DNA of 40,067 nucleotides from Alphaproteobacteria bacterium (GCA_016780765.1 JADHLH010000012.1:1-40067); one strand, 5' to 3'. Positions 1 to 8,626 are shown, counted from the stretch's first letter. Numbers and translations are program-made. Notes: generated by a model not told the origin, from the sequence alone.

Positions 1-271
1 CTCCACCAGCCAGCGCATCAAGGCTCTCAAACCCCACATCATTCATGATCACCGTCTTGCCATGATCCATCATCGCTGCCCGCGCCCGCGGAAACGAGAT
101 GATCTTGCGGCAATCGATATATACCGGGCTTTTCGCGCCCGATGTCAGGGTAAAAGGATCATCAGCGCGAAACAGCACCGCCTTGATCTCAATCAGCATG
201 CGCGCAACAGAACGCGCTATGGCCTGCTTGTCATACGCCGGAAGCGGATCGTTAATCGTCTTTGTGGTCAC
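1..271 (-). CDS. pyrE: Orotate phosphoribosyltransferase, N-terminal part (runs off the window)
   Basis: This is the first 90 codons of a protein that continues beyond the left edge. The translation contains [20 protein letters not shown] at about residues 42-61, which matches the N-terminal substrate-binding part of orotate phosphoribosyltransferase. That enzyme joins orotate to PRPP to make orotidine 5'-phosphate in pyrimidine synthesis. I place the start at a GTG (269-271) because a GGAGG lies nine bases upstream and the family's N-terminus fits this position; no ATG fits as well. The full family length is about 220-230 residues, so well over half is missing from the window. It lies on the same strand as the arsenate genes, 101 bases beyond the aquaporin stop, but I see no functional link to them. 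Confidence 0.8.
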   Translation of the reverse strand, partial: MTTKTINDPLPAYDKQAIARSVARMLIEIKAVLFRADDPFTLTSGAKSPVYIDCRKIISFPRARAAMMDHGKTVIMNDVGFESLDALAGG

Positions 272-372
272 CTGGCGCACCCTCCGCAGCCTTGTATCTG
301 TGCGGCGAGATAGTAGAGGTTTGTCCCCCGATTGTCATCCGGTGTTCATGCGCTGTACGGCTGTAAATGCGG

Positions 373-1047
373 TCAGTCTTTCGTATCCCCGGCGAACAGC
401 CAGCCCAGCAGCAAGGGTGCAATGATCGCGGCGCCCAGCTGCGCGGCGATAAAGCCCGGCGCATGGGCCGGCAGAATGCCCGAAAAACTGTCGGTGAAGC
501 TGCGCGCGATGGTGACTGCCGGATTGGCAAAGCTTGTCGAACTGGTAAACCAGTAGGCCGCTGTGATGTACAGCGCAACCAGCGTTGACACCGCTTCGGG
601 TCGCCAGCGTATGCCGCCAAAGATCACTGTCAGCAGGCCGAAGGTGGCAACGAACTCCGCGCCCCATTGGGCGGACCCGCTGCGCAGGTTGGTTGACATC
701 TGAAGGACCGGCATCTCGAACATGAAATGGGCCAGAAAGGTGCCGCACAATCCGCCAATGATCTGCATCACGACAAAAAACAGCGCCAGTTTCACCGGTA
801 TCTGTCGGCGGATGAAAAAGGCCAGCGTTACCGCCGGATTGAAATGCGCACCGGAGACCGGCCCGAAAATCGTGATCAGCACATAAAGGATAGCGCCTGT
901 CGGAATGGTATTGCCAAGCAGTGCGACAGCGATGTTTCCACCGGCCAGCCGCTCGGCCATGATTCCGGATCCGATCACCGTTGCCAGCAACAGCATCGTG
1001 CCAGCAAATTCGGCTACAAGGATACGTGCACTCTTCTGTGAAATCAC
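373..1047 (-). CDS. aqpS: MIP-family aquaporin, probable arsenite/organoarsenical channel (AqpS type)
   Basis: A 224-residue membrane protein of the major intrinsic protein family with about six hydrophobic segments. It has the two half-helix motifs: NPAV at about residue 70 (after GAHF) and NPAV at about residue 175 (after SFA). The open frame extends 30 codons further upstream, but the best start is the GTG at 1045-1047, with GGAG eight bases before it; the family's N-terminus begins there. It lies 43 bases after the arsJ stop on the same strand. In rhizobia an AqpS channel encoded in an ars operon lets arsenite leave the cell, and the same role is inferred here. Substrate choice cannot be read from the sequence alone; glycerol or water transport remains possible. 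Confidence 0.8.
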   Translation of the reverse strand: MISQKSARILVAEFAGTMLLLATVIGSGIMAERLAGGNIAVALLGNTIPTGAILYVLITIFGPVSGAHFNPAVTLAFFIRRQIPVKLALFFVVMQIIGGLCGTFLAHFMFEMPVLQMSTNLRSGSAQWGAEFVATFGLLTVIFGGIRWRPEAVSTLVALYITAAYWFTSSTSFANPAVTIARSFTDSFSGILPAHAPGFIAAQLGAAIIAPLLLGWLFAGDTKD

Positions 1048-1090
1048 CTGATGTCTCCGGTGGGTATTAAAAGGCATCGTGACTCGACAC

Positions 1091-2317
1091 TCAGCTGCGA
1101 CCATGCAATGGATCATCCGCCAAGCGCAGCAGGCCAAAGGTCAATAGCGAACAGATTGCCAGCATCAGCAATGATCCAGCTATACATCCTGACAATCCAG
1201 CTGCCTGATACAAAAATCCTGACAGCAGCGTGCCTATTAACCTACCACCGGCATTCGCGGCATAGTAGAACCCGACATCCTCTGCTGCTTTCCGTGATCC
1301 GGCATATGCGAGAATGAGATAGGAATGCAATGATGAATTTACCGCGAAGGGCAAACCAAACACCAAAAGACTGATGATAACGATCGTCTCCCGCTCCAGC
1401 GGCACTACCTCTCCTAATTCCAGCAACAGGAGTAACACTGCCGGAACAAAGGTCAGGACAACAATCCACAGGCATGCTGCCGGCAACTCGCGGCGCAAAC
1501 CGTCTGGGCTTCGCGACACCAACGCCGGTGCCAGCGCCTGAACGGCTCCATAGGCTATCGTCCAAGCCGCCAAAAAACCGCCAACCGCCCAGAAATCCCA
1601 TCCAGCCGAATAGAGAAAAACCGGCAATCCGACGACAAACCATACATCACGTGCGCCAAACATGAAGATTCGAGCGCCTGCAAGAATATTCACACCGGTA
1701 GATTTGCTGAATAGTTCCTTCACAGATTTCGATGCATTGGACACTCCAAGTCCAGCCGGCAGCGCCATGAAGCATGCCACGAGGATTACCACTAGCAGCG
1801 CCACCAAAAGCCATAGAGCAGACTTGAAGCCGACCGTTGTGAGCAGCAGTCCGCCAACAAAAAAGCCAATCCCCTTGGTAGCGTTCTTAGACCCAGTAAA
1901 CCAGGCGACCCAACGAAACAGCTGATTATTGCCGTCAACTGAAGTGATCTTGATGGCCGATTTAGAGGCTGTCTTGGTGATGTCTTTGGCAACACCGGCA
2001 ACTCCCTGTGCGGCGACAACCCAGATTACCGACACGGCCGCGCCCCATGCCGGATTGAGCAGCGACAGAAACAGTAGCCCGCCTATTTGCAAACCAATTC
2101 CTAAAACCAGCATTCGCCGGATGCCAAACCGTGACGCCAGCCACCCACCGGCGAGATTGGCTATGATTCCGGCTGCCTCATACAACAAGAACAAAAAGGC
2201 CAGAGTGAATGGGGAATAGCCGAGCTTGAAAAAATGGAACAGAACAAGTGTCCTGAGAGCCCCGTCGGTAAGAGTAAAACCCCAATAGGACGCCGTGATG
2301 ACCAAATAATTGTACAT
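1091..2317 (-). CDS. arsJ: ArsJ-type major facilitator exporter of 1-arseno-3-phosphoglycerate
   Basis: A 408-residue protein with about twelve hydrophobic segments, typical of the major facilitator superfamily. It begins MYNYLVITASYWGFTLTDG and has an early RFGIRRMLVLG loop, both characteristic of ArsJ. ArsJ exports 1-arseno-3-phosphoglycerate, which then breaks down outside the cell, so arsenate is removed. The assignment rests strongly on the neighbour: a GAPDH gene ends 20 bases before this start, which is the known functional pair. An AGAGAG precedes the ATG. Stretches of this gene are visibly poorer in GC than the rest of the window (about 47% in some 60-base lines), which may hint at transfer. 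Confidence 0.88.
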   Translation of the reverse strand: MYNYLVITASYWGFTLTDGALRTLVLFHFFKLGYSPFTLAFLFLLYEAAGIIANLAGGWLASRFGIRRMLVLGIGLQIGGLLFLSLLNPAWGAAVSVIWVVAAQGVAGVAKDITKTASKSAIKITSVDGNNQLFRWVAWFTGSKNATKGIGFFVGGLLLTTVGFKSALWLLVALLVVILVACFMALPAGLGVSNASKSVKELFSKSTGVNILAGARIFMFGARDVWFVVGLPVFLYSAGWDFWAVGGFLAAWTIAYGAVQALAPALVSRSPDGLRRELPAACLWIVVLTFVPAVLLLLLELGEVVPLERETIVIISLLVFGLPFAVNSSLHSYLILAYAGSRKAAEDVGFYYAANAGGRLIGTLLSGFLYQAAGLSGCIAGSLLMLAICSLLTFGLLRLADDPLHGRS

Positions 2318-2337
2318 AGACTCTCTTGCAGACTGGC

Positions 2338-3381
2338 CTACAGCCCTTCGGCAATCAGCCGGTTCGCCAGATCGACCATGCGACAGGAATACCCCATCTC
2401 ATTGTCGTACCAGGCGTAAATTTTGACCATTGTCCCGTTGGTGACCATGGTGCTTAGCGCATCAACGATAGAGGAGCGGCTGTCACATGCATAGTCTACC
2501 GAGACTAGCGGACGATCCTCAATTCCCAGAACACCGGAAAGTGGCCCGTCTGCGGCAGCTTTGAACAAACTGTTAATCTCGTCCGCGGTCACATCTCGCT
2601 TCAGCTCAAATACGCAGTCAGTCAGGCTTGCGTTTAGCACCGGAGCGCGAACGGCATGGCCGTTCAGCTTGCCAACAAGATCGGGAAATATCAGGCCTAT
2701 GGCAGTTGCACTTCCGGTTGTTGTCGGCTGCAGTGACAAGAGTGCCGAGCGCGCCCTGCGAAGGTCCTTGTGCGGGGCGTCAACCACAAGGTTGGTGTTG
2801 GTCGGGTCGTGGATAGTGGTAATCTGACCATGGCGAATTCCTATGGCTTCATGCACCACCTTCACCACCGGTGCCAGACAGTTTGTGGTGCAGGATGCCG
2901 CAGTCACAATTGTGTGAACATCGGGGTCGTACATATGGTCATTCACGCCCATAACGACATTGAGAACGCTGTCTTCTTTCACTGGCGCGGCCACAATGAC
3001 CCGCTTTACCCCACGGTCGAAGTAAGGTTGCAGGCTTTCCACTGTGCGAAACTTGCCAGTGCATTCAAGAACGATATCGCAGCCAAGATCACCCCATGGC
3101 ACATCGTCCGGTCTCGGGGCAGCGGAAAACCCTATCTTCCTTCCGTCGACAGATAGCGCGCCGTCGCCATCTGCCTGGATATCGGCACGCCAGCGGCCTT
3201 GCACACTGTCAAATTCCAAAAGATGCGCGGTTGTCGCCGAATCACCTGAAATCTCGTTGACATGCGCAATCTCCAGCCGGTTGTTACGAAACGGGTCTTT
3301 CTGGTCGCGCCACGCGCCCCCCATGGCTGCCCGCAGTGTCAGTCGGCCAATCCGCCCCATCCCATTTATACCGATGGCCAT
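2338..3381 (-). CDS. gap: ArsJ-associated glyceraldehyde-3-phosphate dehydrogenase
   Basis: A 347-residue GAPDH. The N-terminal NAD-binding start is [10 protein letters not shown], the catalytic cysteine lies in [10 protein letters not shown] (Cys164), and the paired histidine in [10 protein letters not shown] (His191). In the usual housekeeping enzyme that histidine segment reads close to TTVHAYTNDQ, so this copy is the divergent type paired with ArsJ. Using arsenate in place of phosphate, it makes 1-arseno-3-phosphoglycerate, the substrate that ArsJ exports. It is the first gene of the gap-arsJ-aquaporin run. The ATG is preceded by AAGGAT. No arsR-like repressor lies next to it; the upstream 100 bases hold only spacer and then the divergent DUF2256 gene. 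Confidence 0.88.
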   Translation of the reverse strand: MAIGINGMGRIGRLTLRAAMGGAWRDQKDPFRNNRLEIAHVNEISGDSATTAHLLEFDSVQGRWRADIQADGDGALSVDGRKIGFSAAPRPDDVPWGDLGCDIVLECTGKFRTVESLQPYFDRGVKRVIVAAPVKEDSVLNVVMGVNDHMYDPDVHTIVTAASCTTNCLAPVVKVVHEAIGIRHGQITTIHDPTNTNLVVDAPHKDLRRARSALLSLQPTTTGSATAIGLIFPDLVGKLNGHAVRAPVLNASLTDCVFELKRDVTADEINSLFKAAADGPLSGVLGIEDRPLVSVDYACDSRSSIVDALSTMVTNGTMVKIYAWYDNEMGYSCRMVDLANRLIAEGL

Positions 3382-3484
3382 GTCTTATCCTTCACTAATA
3401 CTAGAGAACAGCACCACAAAGGTTTACTCTACCGGCCTAGCACTTTTGCGGATGTTTCTTTACTGAGTCGGATACGACATATTC

Positions 3485-3658
3485 ATGACAAAAATGTTAC
3501 GCAAACAGAACCTGCCAACAAAGATATGCGCCACCTGCGCGCGCCCCTTTACCTGGCGCAAGAAGTGGGAACGTGACTGGGAACAGGTCCGGTATTGTTC
3601 GAAACGGTGTGCCGGTGCGCGCAGCAAGGCACATAGCGCTGCCAGCAAGGACCGCTAG
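3485..3658 (+). CDS. DUF2256 small cysteine protein
   Basis: A 57-residue protein. It contains [20 protein letters not shown] followed by YCSKRCAG, which is the DUF2256 signature: two CxxC-type pairs (Cys15/Cys18 and Cys38/Cys42) flanking an aromatic and basic segment. The arrangement suggests a single bound zinc. The family has no established function; members often lie near photolyase or cryptochrome genes, none of which is seen here. The gene runs divergently from the arsenate genes and converges on the unknown protein at 3729-4154. No strong ribosome binding site is visible; a second in-frame ATG at 3494 is an alternative start. Confidence 0.8.
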   Translation: MTKMLRKQNLPTKICATCARPFTWRKKWERDWEQVRYCSKRCAGARSKAHSAASKDR

Positions 3659-3685
3659 CAGGCATGCGCCGCCCTTATCTGACAA

Positions 3686-3728
3686 GATGAAACTGGCCGG
3701 ATGAAACTGACCGGATGAAATTGTTCCG
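3686..3728. repeat. Tandem repeat, 14-nt unit, about 3 copies
   Basis: GATGAAACTGGCCG is followed directly by GATGAAACTGACCG and then by a decayed third copy beginning GATGAAATTG. The first two copies agree at 13 of 14 positions. It fills the spacer between the DUF2256 stop and the stop codon of the convergent gene at 3729. Confidence 0.85.
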
Positions 3729-4154
3729 TCAGGCGGTCAGGGCCATCACCGCAGCCTCTACCGCGGCCTGCTCGATAATCTCGGCCACCATGCCGTTCTG
3801 CAATGTGTCTCCCACCCCGATATCATCGATATAGATGCCGAAATCATCCTGCCCGAACCGATGCGCCGGCACCCAGCCAAACAGGCATTTATGTGCCTGT
3901 GGGCAATCGGCGGCAACGGCATCGGCAAGTGGTTCGGAACTGTCGAAATTCCAGGTGACCCCCAACGCAACAAAGAACCTGTTTCCCTTGCTGCCAGCGA
4001 CCTCCATCGTCACCTGCATGGTGATCACCACATCGCGGCAGCCGGTGTCGCGCATATAGGCCTCAAGGCTGCCCTTATATAAACCGGTGATCGTTGATAG
4101 CGGGACAAAATGCGCACCGCTCATACCCGCTGATGCGCCATCATTGTCAGTCAT
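3729..4154 (-). CDS. Conserved-looking unknown protein downstream of phoB
   Basis: A 141-residue soluble protein that I do not recognise. It has no signal peptide or membrane segment. The composition is balanced, with an acidic C-terminal half (FGIYIDDIGVGDTLQNG) and an alanine-rich C-terminal helix. I treat it as real for three reasons: codon use resembles the neighbours, a GGAG lies eight bases before the ATG, and it starts 60 bases after the phoB stop on the same strand. It may be cotranscribed with phoR and phoB. No function is proposed. Confidence 0.6.
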   Translation of the reverse strand: MTDNDGASAGMSGAHFVPLSTITGLYKGSLEAYMRDTGCRDVVITMQVTMEVAGSKGNRFFVALGVTWNFDSSEPLADAVAADCPQAHKCLFGWVPAHRFGQDDFGIYIDDIGVGDTLQNGMVAEIIEQAAVEAAVMALTA

Positions 4155-4181
4155 TTTCGATACTCCGGCGGTAACGGCCGG

Positions 4182-4209
4182 GCTGTATCGCGCTGGCTGT
4201 GTCGCGCTG
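4182..4209. repeat. Tandem repeat, 14-nt unit, 2 copies
   Basis: GCTGTATCGCGCTG is followed directly by GCTGTGTCGCGCTG, with one mismatch. It lies six bases beyond the phoB stop, between phoB and the unknown gene. Confidence 0.85.
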
Positions 4210-4214
4210 CCGGC

Positions 4215-4928
4215 CTAAGAGACGTCGTGGGGTTGGCGAAGCGCGTAACCGCTGCCGCGGATGGAATATATCAGGTTGGGTGCGGTTGCGCCATTCTGCT
4301 GCGACACGGAAATAGCCTTGCGTAGGCGCGAGATATGAACATCGACAGTACGCTCCTCAACAAAGACACCATGACCCCAGACCATATCCAGCAACTGCGT
4401 CCGGCTGAACACGCGTCCCGGCCGTTCCATAAGAATGGCCAGAAGGCGGCTTTCCTTTGGTCCAAGTGACACCTCGGTGCCGCAGCGGGTCACAATCATG
4501 GTCGTCTGGTTGAAGATCAAATCATGGAATTCCAGCACCTCATCGGTCAGCGACGGGTGCGCCCGGCGCAGCAATGCACGGACACGGCTGACCATCTCAC
4601 GCGGCGAAAACGGCTTGGAGATATAATCATCCGCGCCAATATCAAGGCCCAGCGTTCGATCGCCTTCTTCGCCGCGGGCGCTCAGCAGGATGATGGGAAG
4701 ATGCTTTGTCTCGGTGCGGGCGCGCAACGTTCGGCATACATCAATGCCCGACATATACGGCATCATCCAGTCAATGATGGCCAGATCAGGGCGATACTCT
4801 TCAATCATGTCCAGCGCCTGCTGCCCGTCTTCTGCGCGCAGAACCTCGAAACCTGCACTTGTCAGATTATAGGCAAGCAGTTCCAGCTGGTTCGGTTCAT
4901 CATCGGCAACAAGGATTCGGATTGCCAT
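4215..4928 (-). CDS. phoB: Phosphate regulon response regulator PhoB
   Basis: A 237-residue OmpR/PhoB-type regulator. The receiver domain (about residues 3-120) has the acidic pocket ADDEP (Asp9/Asp10), the phosphorylated Asp53 in IIDWMMPYMSG, and the conserved lysine in ISKPF. The C-terminal winged-helix domain (about 135-230) contains ERTVDVHISRLRKAI and ends YSIRGSGYAL, typical of PhoB. When phosphorylated it binds Pho boxes and activates phosphate-uptake genes. The open frame reaches 12 codons further upstream, but the ATG at 4926-4928 is preceded by GAGGTG at good spacing and begins where the family does. It follows phoR by 72 bases, and the spacer carries its own Pho box, which suggests autoregulation separate from phoR. 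Confidence 0.92.
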   Translation of the reverse strand: MAIRILVADDEPNQLELLAYNLTSAGFEVLRAEDGQQALDMIEEYRPDLAIIDWMMPYMSGIDVCRTLRARTETKHLPIILLSARGEEGDRTLGLDIGADDYISKPFSPREMVSRVRALLRRAHPSLTDEVLEFHDLIFNQTTMIVTRCGTEVSLGPKESRLLAILMERPGRVFSRTQLLDMVWGHGVFVEERTVDVHISRLRKAISVSQQNGATAPNLIYSIRGSGYALRQPHDVS

Positions 4929-4977
4929 CCATATCACCTCTTCAGGGGTTACAGCCTTATTCACATGACATGATCAG

Positions 4978-4995
4978 ATTACAGTTTTGTGACTG
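4978..4995 (-). promoter_or_regulatory. Pho box in front of phoB
   Basis: Read on the minus strand the site is CAGTCACAAAACTGTAAT: two 7-mers (CAGTCAC and CTGTAAT) separated by AAAA, giving the 11-bp period of a PhoB binding site. It lies about 50 bases upstream of the phoB ATG and just after the phoR stop. Fifteen bases, TCACAAAACTGTAAT, are identical to the site upstream of pstS. Confidence 0.75.
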
Positions 4996-5000
4996 CCTGC

Positions 5001-6122
5001 CTAGCCGGTTACTTCGTCTGATGTCTCGCCACCATGATCATCGGTCAAATCGCCATGCCAATCACCAGATGCCGGTGCGGCCACCACCGGCAGCCTGACA
5101 ACAAATCGGGTGATGCCTTGCGGCGAACTGCTTATATCCATCGTACCACGATGCCGGTTCACGATATGCTTGACGATGGCCAGACCAAGGCCGGTGCCAC
5201 CAATCTGCCGGGACCGCGCCTTGTCGACGCGGTAGAAGCGTTCGGTCAGGCGGTTCAGATGCCTGCTGGCAATCTGCTCGCCCGTATTGGCAACGCCGAT
5301 CACCACATGGCCATCCTGCGGCTGGCTGACACTGATGATCACATCGGTATCTGCATAGCCATATTTCACCGCATTCTCGATCAGGTTGTGGAACACCTCA
5401 TTGATCTCGTCAGCCTTGCCGTTCATGACAAGCCGCGGTGCACCCGGCGGGTGGCGGTCATCAAGCACGATGCGCATGTTGTTCTTGCTGGCGCGCGTTT
5501 CCAGGCTGGCAATGACCGCGCGCACAACCTCCATCAGCGGCACTGTTGCATCGGGGATGATATGTTCATCCACCTCGACGCGTGACAGGGACAACAGATC
5601 ATCGATCAGTCGCGACATGCGGCCAGATTCTTCCTCCATGATCCGCAGGAACCGTTGCTGCGTCGGCCAGTCACGTATTTCGTTCATCAGAATGGTCTCG
5701 ATGAAACCGGCAAGGCTTGTCAGTGGCGAACGCAGTTCATGGCTGACATTGGCCACAAAATCACGGCGTACCTTTTCAAGGTTTCGCTGCAGTGTCATGT
5801 CCAGAACAAGGACCATGATCTGCCCGCCTTCCATGCGCCGGATACGGACCTTGAACTCCATTTCCACACTTGAATCAGGAATGAAGGAAAGCGTGCGCTC
5901 GGTACCGCGGGACTGGATGAAGTCGGCTGTTTCCTGCATCGGAAAAACAGCTTCGAGCTGCGCACCGACCAACCCTTCGCCAAGAAAGCGGACCGCTGCC
6001 GTGTTTGCCGACTGGATCTCCCCGCCGGCATTGGCGATGATCAGCCCGTCATCCAGCATGCGACCAATCTCGGAAAAGAGAGCCGGATGATCATGCTGTG
6101 CTGTATCAGGTGGGGCGTTCAT
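5001..6122 (-). CDS. phoR: Phosphate regulon sensor kinase PhoR, form without membrane segments
   Basis: A 373-residue histidine kinase. The N-terminal part (about 12-110) resembles a PAS domain. The dimerisation domain has FVANVSHELRSPLTSL with the phosphorylated His128. The ATPase domain has the N box NLIENAVKYG and the G boxes GVANTG and GGTGLGLAIVKHI. It phosphorylates PhoB. I find no hydrophobic stretch long enough to cross the membrane, whereas PhoR of most proteobacteria has N-terminal membrane helices; this one should be cytosolic or held to the membrane by a partner such as the Pst-PhoU complex. It lies directly upstream of phoB and 157 bases beyond the ppx stop on the same strand. 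The short acidic tail after residue 350 is unremarkable. Confidence 0.88.
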   Translation of the reverse strand: MNAPPDTAQHDHPALFSEIGRMLDDGLIIANAGGEIQSANTAAVRFLGEGLVGAQLEAVFPMQETADFIQSRGTERTLSFIPDSSVEMEFKVRIRRMEGGQIMVLVLDMTLQRNLEKVRRDFVANVSHELRSPLTSLAGFIETILMNEIRDWPTQQRFLRIMEEESGRMSRLIDDLLSLSRVEVDEHIIPDATVPLMEVVRAVIASLETRASKNNMRIVLDDRHPPGAPRLVMNGKADEINEVFHNLIENAVKYGYADTDVIISVSQPQDGHVVIGVANTGEQIASRHLNRLTERFYRVDKARSRQIGGTGLGLAIVKHIVNRHRGTMDISSSPQGITRFVVRLPVVAAPASGDWHGDLTDDHGGETSDEVTG

Positions 6123-6191
6123 AACTGCTTTGCGCGCCTGCGTTCCAGATGAGATTGCTTACTATGAAAGTAATGTGATACCGGACCAGCT

Positions 6192-6230
6192 ACAAGGGCC
6201 TGCAACAAGGGCCTGCAACAAGGGCCTGCA
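6192..6230. repeat. Perfect tandem repeat, 13-nt unit, 3 copies
   Basis: Three identical copies of ACAAGGGCCTGCA follow one another without spacing. They lie in the 157-base spacer between the ppx stop and the phoR start. The rest of that spacer shows no gene or clear promoter. Confidence 0.92.
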
Positions 6231-6279
6231 AAACGCGGACGGATAAAGGGCTGCAGTCAAGAGCGTACCGGCAACAAGC

Positions 6280-7782
6280 CTACATAGTGATCTCGGCCGC
6301 AAGATCGGCACTTTGCGCCAGCTGGTTAAAGCGCCGCCTTGCATGATTGTCGACCAGCCGCACACAGGCCTTGCTGACATGCAGCGTCAGTGTCTCGCCA
6401 TCATTGGTCAGGCGAATGCCTTTCAACCCGTCAGCTGTCCCACCCGAAAAGGTCAGCACAAACCGCAGGCCAAGCCCGATGGTGGTGGCCTCGGCGCGCC
6501 GACGACGGTTAAGAATGAAACCCAGTTCCGGCGGACGGGGCTTGTTGGTCTTGCGCCCGACATAGCGGTGATAGATCGCGGTTGCCAGCCAGATGCGTTC
6601 CTTGTGCGTGACACAATTGACCGGCAATCCCAGCACTCGCCGTGCCGCAAGATCACCGCGCACATCCTCATGTTCATTCCAGCACAGATCAGACAGGTTG
6701 CAGGCCGCTTCAAGCAGCCGTTGAAACTTGCCGCGGGCAATTGCGACCTTGCCCGCATCGGCGCCGGCGGGCGGGCTGAACATCGGCTGCAACAGAGCTG
6801 ACAGCGCATCCGGCACGTCGGCAAAACGGTGTGATGCGCGCGATATTTCCGATGATACAACATGCAGGAAATCAGCGCCTTCCAGATCGGCAAGTTCCCG
6901 GTCAGCAATCAGCCCGTCACGAATGCTGGTGCCGCTGACAATGATCCTGTCGGCATTGATCCGGTCCAGCAGCGTGCGCATGATATGCGCAGCCATCGGC
7001 ATTGTCTTCTGGCGGCCCAGCGGCACCCCGGACAAATCCGGCGTTGACCGGCAGAACGCCTTCAGCAGACTTGTGGCGCTGCGTCCCGGAATTCGCAGCC
7101 CATGCAGAACCGGCAGCGGATATCCGGTCTGTTCTATATAGGCAAGGCCAAGGGCGCGGAAAGATCCGCCAACGCCGTACAGGGCGCTGTGACGACCCTC
7201 GGCAAGCCAGGGAACAGACGTCATCGCGGCTTCAATCTCGTCGCGACCAACCTCGGACAAATGGCCAAAATTAAAGCTGGTTGAATGCTGCATCTTACCC
7301 GATTCAAGATCAACAATCTCCAGACTGCCACCTCCCAGATCGGCCACGTAACCGGTGGCTTGCGGCATGTTCAGGGTCAGTCCGCGTGATACGTGATGCG
7401 CCTCATCACTCTGCGACAAAACAGTGATTGGCTGGCCCAGAATCTGCCCGGCAGGCTCGGTAAAATCGGCGGCATTGACAGCTCGGCGCACGGCAGCCGT
7501 TGCCACCGCATGTGTCTTCACCACACCCATGCTTTTCATGATGCTGGCAAAACGTGCAAGCGCATCGAGCGACACGGCGATACGTTCTTCCTGCAGCATG
7601 CCGTCTTCACCCAGCCCTTCACCAAGGCGGCAATTGGACCGTTCATTGAACAGGGGAAACGGATAGCGTCCGCTGCTGGCATAGATCACGAGGCGGATGG
7701 AGTTCGACCCGATATCAATGACCGCAATCGGCGCACCTTTATCGATCTGGGCTGTATTCTGTGTCTGTTCACCTGGTGTCAC
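6280..7782 (-). CDS. ppx: Exopolyphosphatase / guanosine pentaphosphate phosphatase family protein
   Basis: A protein of about 500 residues. The N-terminal actin-like domain has AVIDIGSNSIRLVIY (phosphate loop 1), AVATAAVRRA, and YVADLGGGSLEIVDL (phosphate loop 2), then GVGGSFRALG, all typical of Ppx/GppA. These enzymes remove terminal phosphates from polyphosphate or from pppGpp. The C-terminal third (about residues 310-500) has an HD-like helical part seen in longer alphaproteobacterial members. I prefer the GTG at 7780-7782 as start, because the longer frame would run into the upstream dehydrogenase gene, whose stop is only 17 bases before. Its position upstream of phoR-phoB ties polyphosphate use to phosphate sensing. 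Confidence 0.85.
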   Translation of the reverse strand: MTPGEQTQNTAQIDKGAPIAVIDIGSNSIRLVIYASSGRYPFPLFNERSNCRLGEGLGEDGMLQEERIAVSLDALARFASIMKSMGVVKTHAVATAAVRRAVNAADFTEPAGQILGQPITVLSQSDEAHHVSRGLTLNMPQATGYVADLGGGSLEIVDLESGKMQHSTSFNFGHLSEVGRDEIEAAMTSVPWLAEGRHSALYGVGGSFRALGLAYIEQTGYPLPVLHGLRIPGRSATSLLKAFCRSTPDLSGVPLGRQKTMPMAAHIMRTLLDRINADRIIVSGTSIRDGLIADRELADLEGADFLHVVSSEISRASHRFADVPDALSALLQPMFSPPAGADAGKVAIARGKFQRLLEAACNLSDLCWNEHEDVRGDLAARRVLGLPVNCVTHKERIWLATAIYHRYVGRKTNKPRPPELGFILNRRRRAEATTIGLGLRFVLTFSGGTADGLKGIRLTNDGETLTLHVSKACVRLVDNHARRRFNQLAQSADLAAEITM

Positions 7783-7798
7783 GATTGCATCACCGGGC

Positions 7799-8566
7799 CT
7801 AGCGCGGGGGCATCCTGATGGCGCCATCCAACCGGATAACACCACCATTCAGCATGCTGTTCTCAACGATATGCTGGGCCAGAGCGGCAAATTCATCGGG
7901 GTCCCCGAGGCGCGAGGGAAAAGGCACCTGCGCACCGATGGCATCTTGCACCTCCTGCGGGAAAGCCTCGACCATCGGGGTTTTGAACACGCCCGGCGCA
8001 ATTGCCATCACACGCACCGCCTTGTCGGCAAGATCGCGTGCCATCGGCAGCACCATACCGGCCACACCGCCCTTTGATGCGGCATAGGCTGTCTGGCCAA
8101 TCTGCCCGTCATAGGCGGCTACAGATGCGGTATGGATAATCACCCCGCGCTCACCATCACTGCCTTCAGGCGCATTGGCTGTCATCGCAGCCGCAGACTG
8201 GCTGGCCAGATTGAAACTGCCAACAAGGTTGATCCCGATCACCCGCGCGAACAGGGCTGCGTCATGGGCATTGCCGCGCGACACCGTTTTGGCGGCAGGC
8301 GCAATACCGGCGCAGGCCACACAGATGCGCTCGGTGCCATAGGCGGCGCGGGCGCTGTCCAGCGCATCTGCCACGGCATCGGGCTGTGTGACATCAGTGG
8401 CAATGAAGATGCCGCCTATTTCGGCGGCGGCCGCCGTGCCCGCCTCTTCATTCAGATCAAGAATGGCAACCCGCGCGCCGGCACCGGCAAGCCGCCGCGC
8501 TGTCGCAAGGCCAAGTCCCGATGCTCCGCCAGAAACAATGGCAGCACTGTCCGCACTGATCTTCAT
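7799..8566 (-). CDS. Short-chain dehydrogenase, 3-hydroxyacyl-CoA dehydrogenase type II (HSD10-like)
   Basis: A 255-residue short-chain dehydrogenase/reductase. It has the NAD-binding motif SGGASGLG (about residues 12-19), the active-site Ser148 in HTASVAA, and Tyr161/Lys165 in the YAASK motif. Its closest known relatives oxidise 2-methyl-3-hydroxybutyryl-CoA in isoleucine breakdown. That role fits the thiolase encoded 60 bases upstream, which would act next. The ATG at 8564-8566 has a strong AGAGGGGGA before it, whereas the longer frame has none. It is followed by ppx after 17 bases, so the two may share a transcript. Action on other short-chain hydroxyacyl-CoAs is possible. Confidence 0.82.
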   Translation of the reverse strand: MKISADSAAIVSGGASGLGLATARRLAGAGARVAILDLNEEAGTAAAAEIGGIFIATDVTQPDAVADALDSARAAYGTERICVACAGIAPAAKTVSRGNAHDAALFARVIGINLVGSFNLASQSAAAMTANAPEGSDGERGVIIHTASVAAYDGQIGQTAYAASKGGVAGMVLPMARDLADKAVRVMAIAPGVFKTPMVEAFPQEVQDAIGAQVPFPSRLGDPDEFAALAQHIVENSMLNGGVIRLDGAIRMPPR

Positions 8567-8626
8567 GGCATCCCCCTCTACACCCGGCACAATCAATGAC
8601 AGGCGCTACAACCTGTCTTCACACCT

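Noticed and set aside
271-372. Possible small gene or terminator between pyrE and the aquaporin gene
   Set aside because: Open frames here are extensions of shadows, and no stable stem followed by a T-run was seen.
6192-6230. Direct repeats considered as a small CRISPR array
   Set aside because: The units are only 13 nt and directly adjacent with no spacers, and no cas genes are present. The same argument holds for the other repeats.
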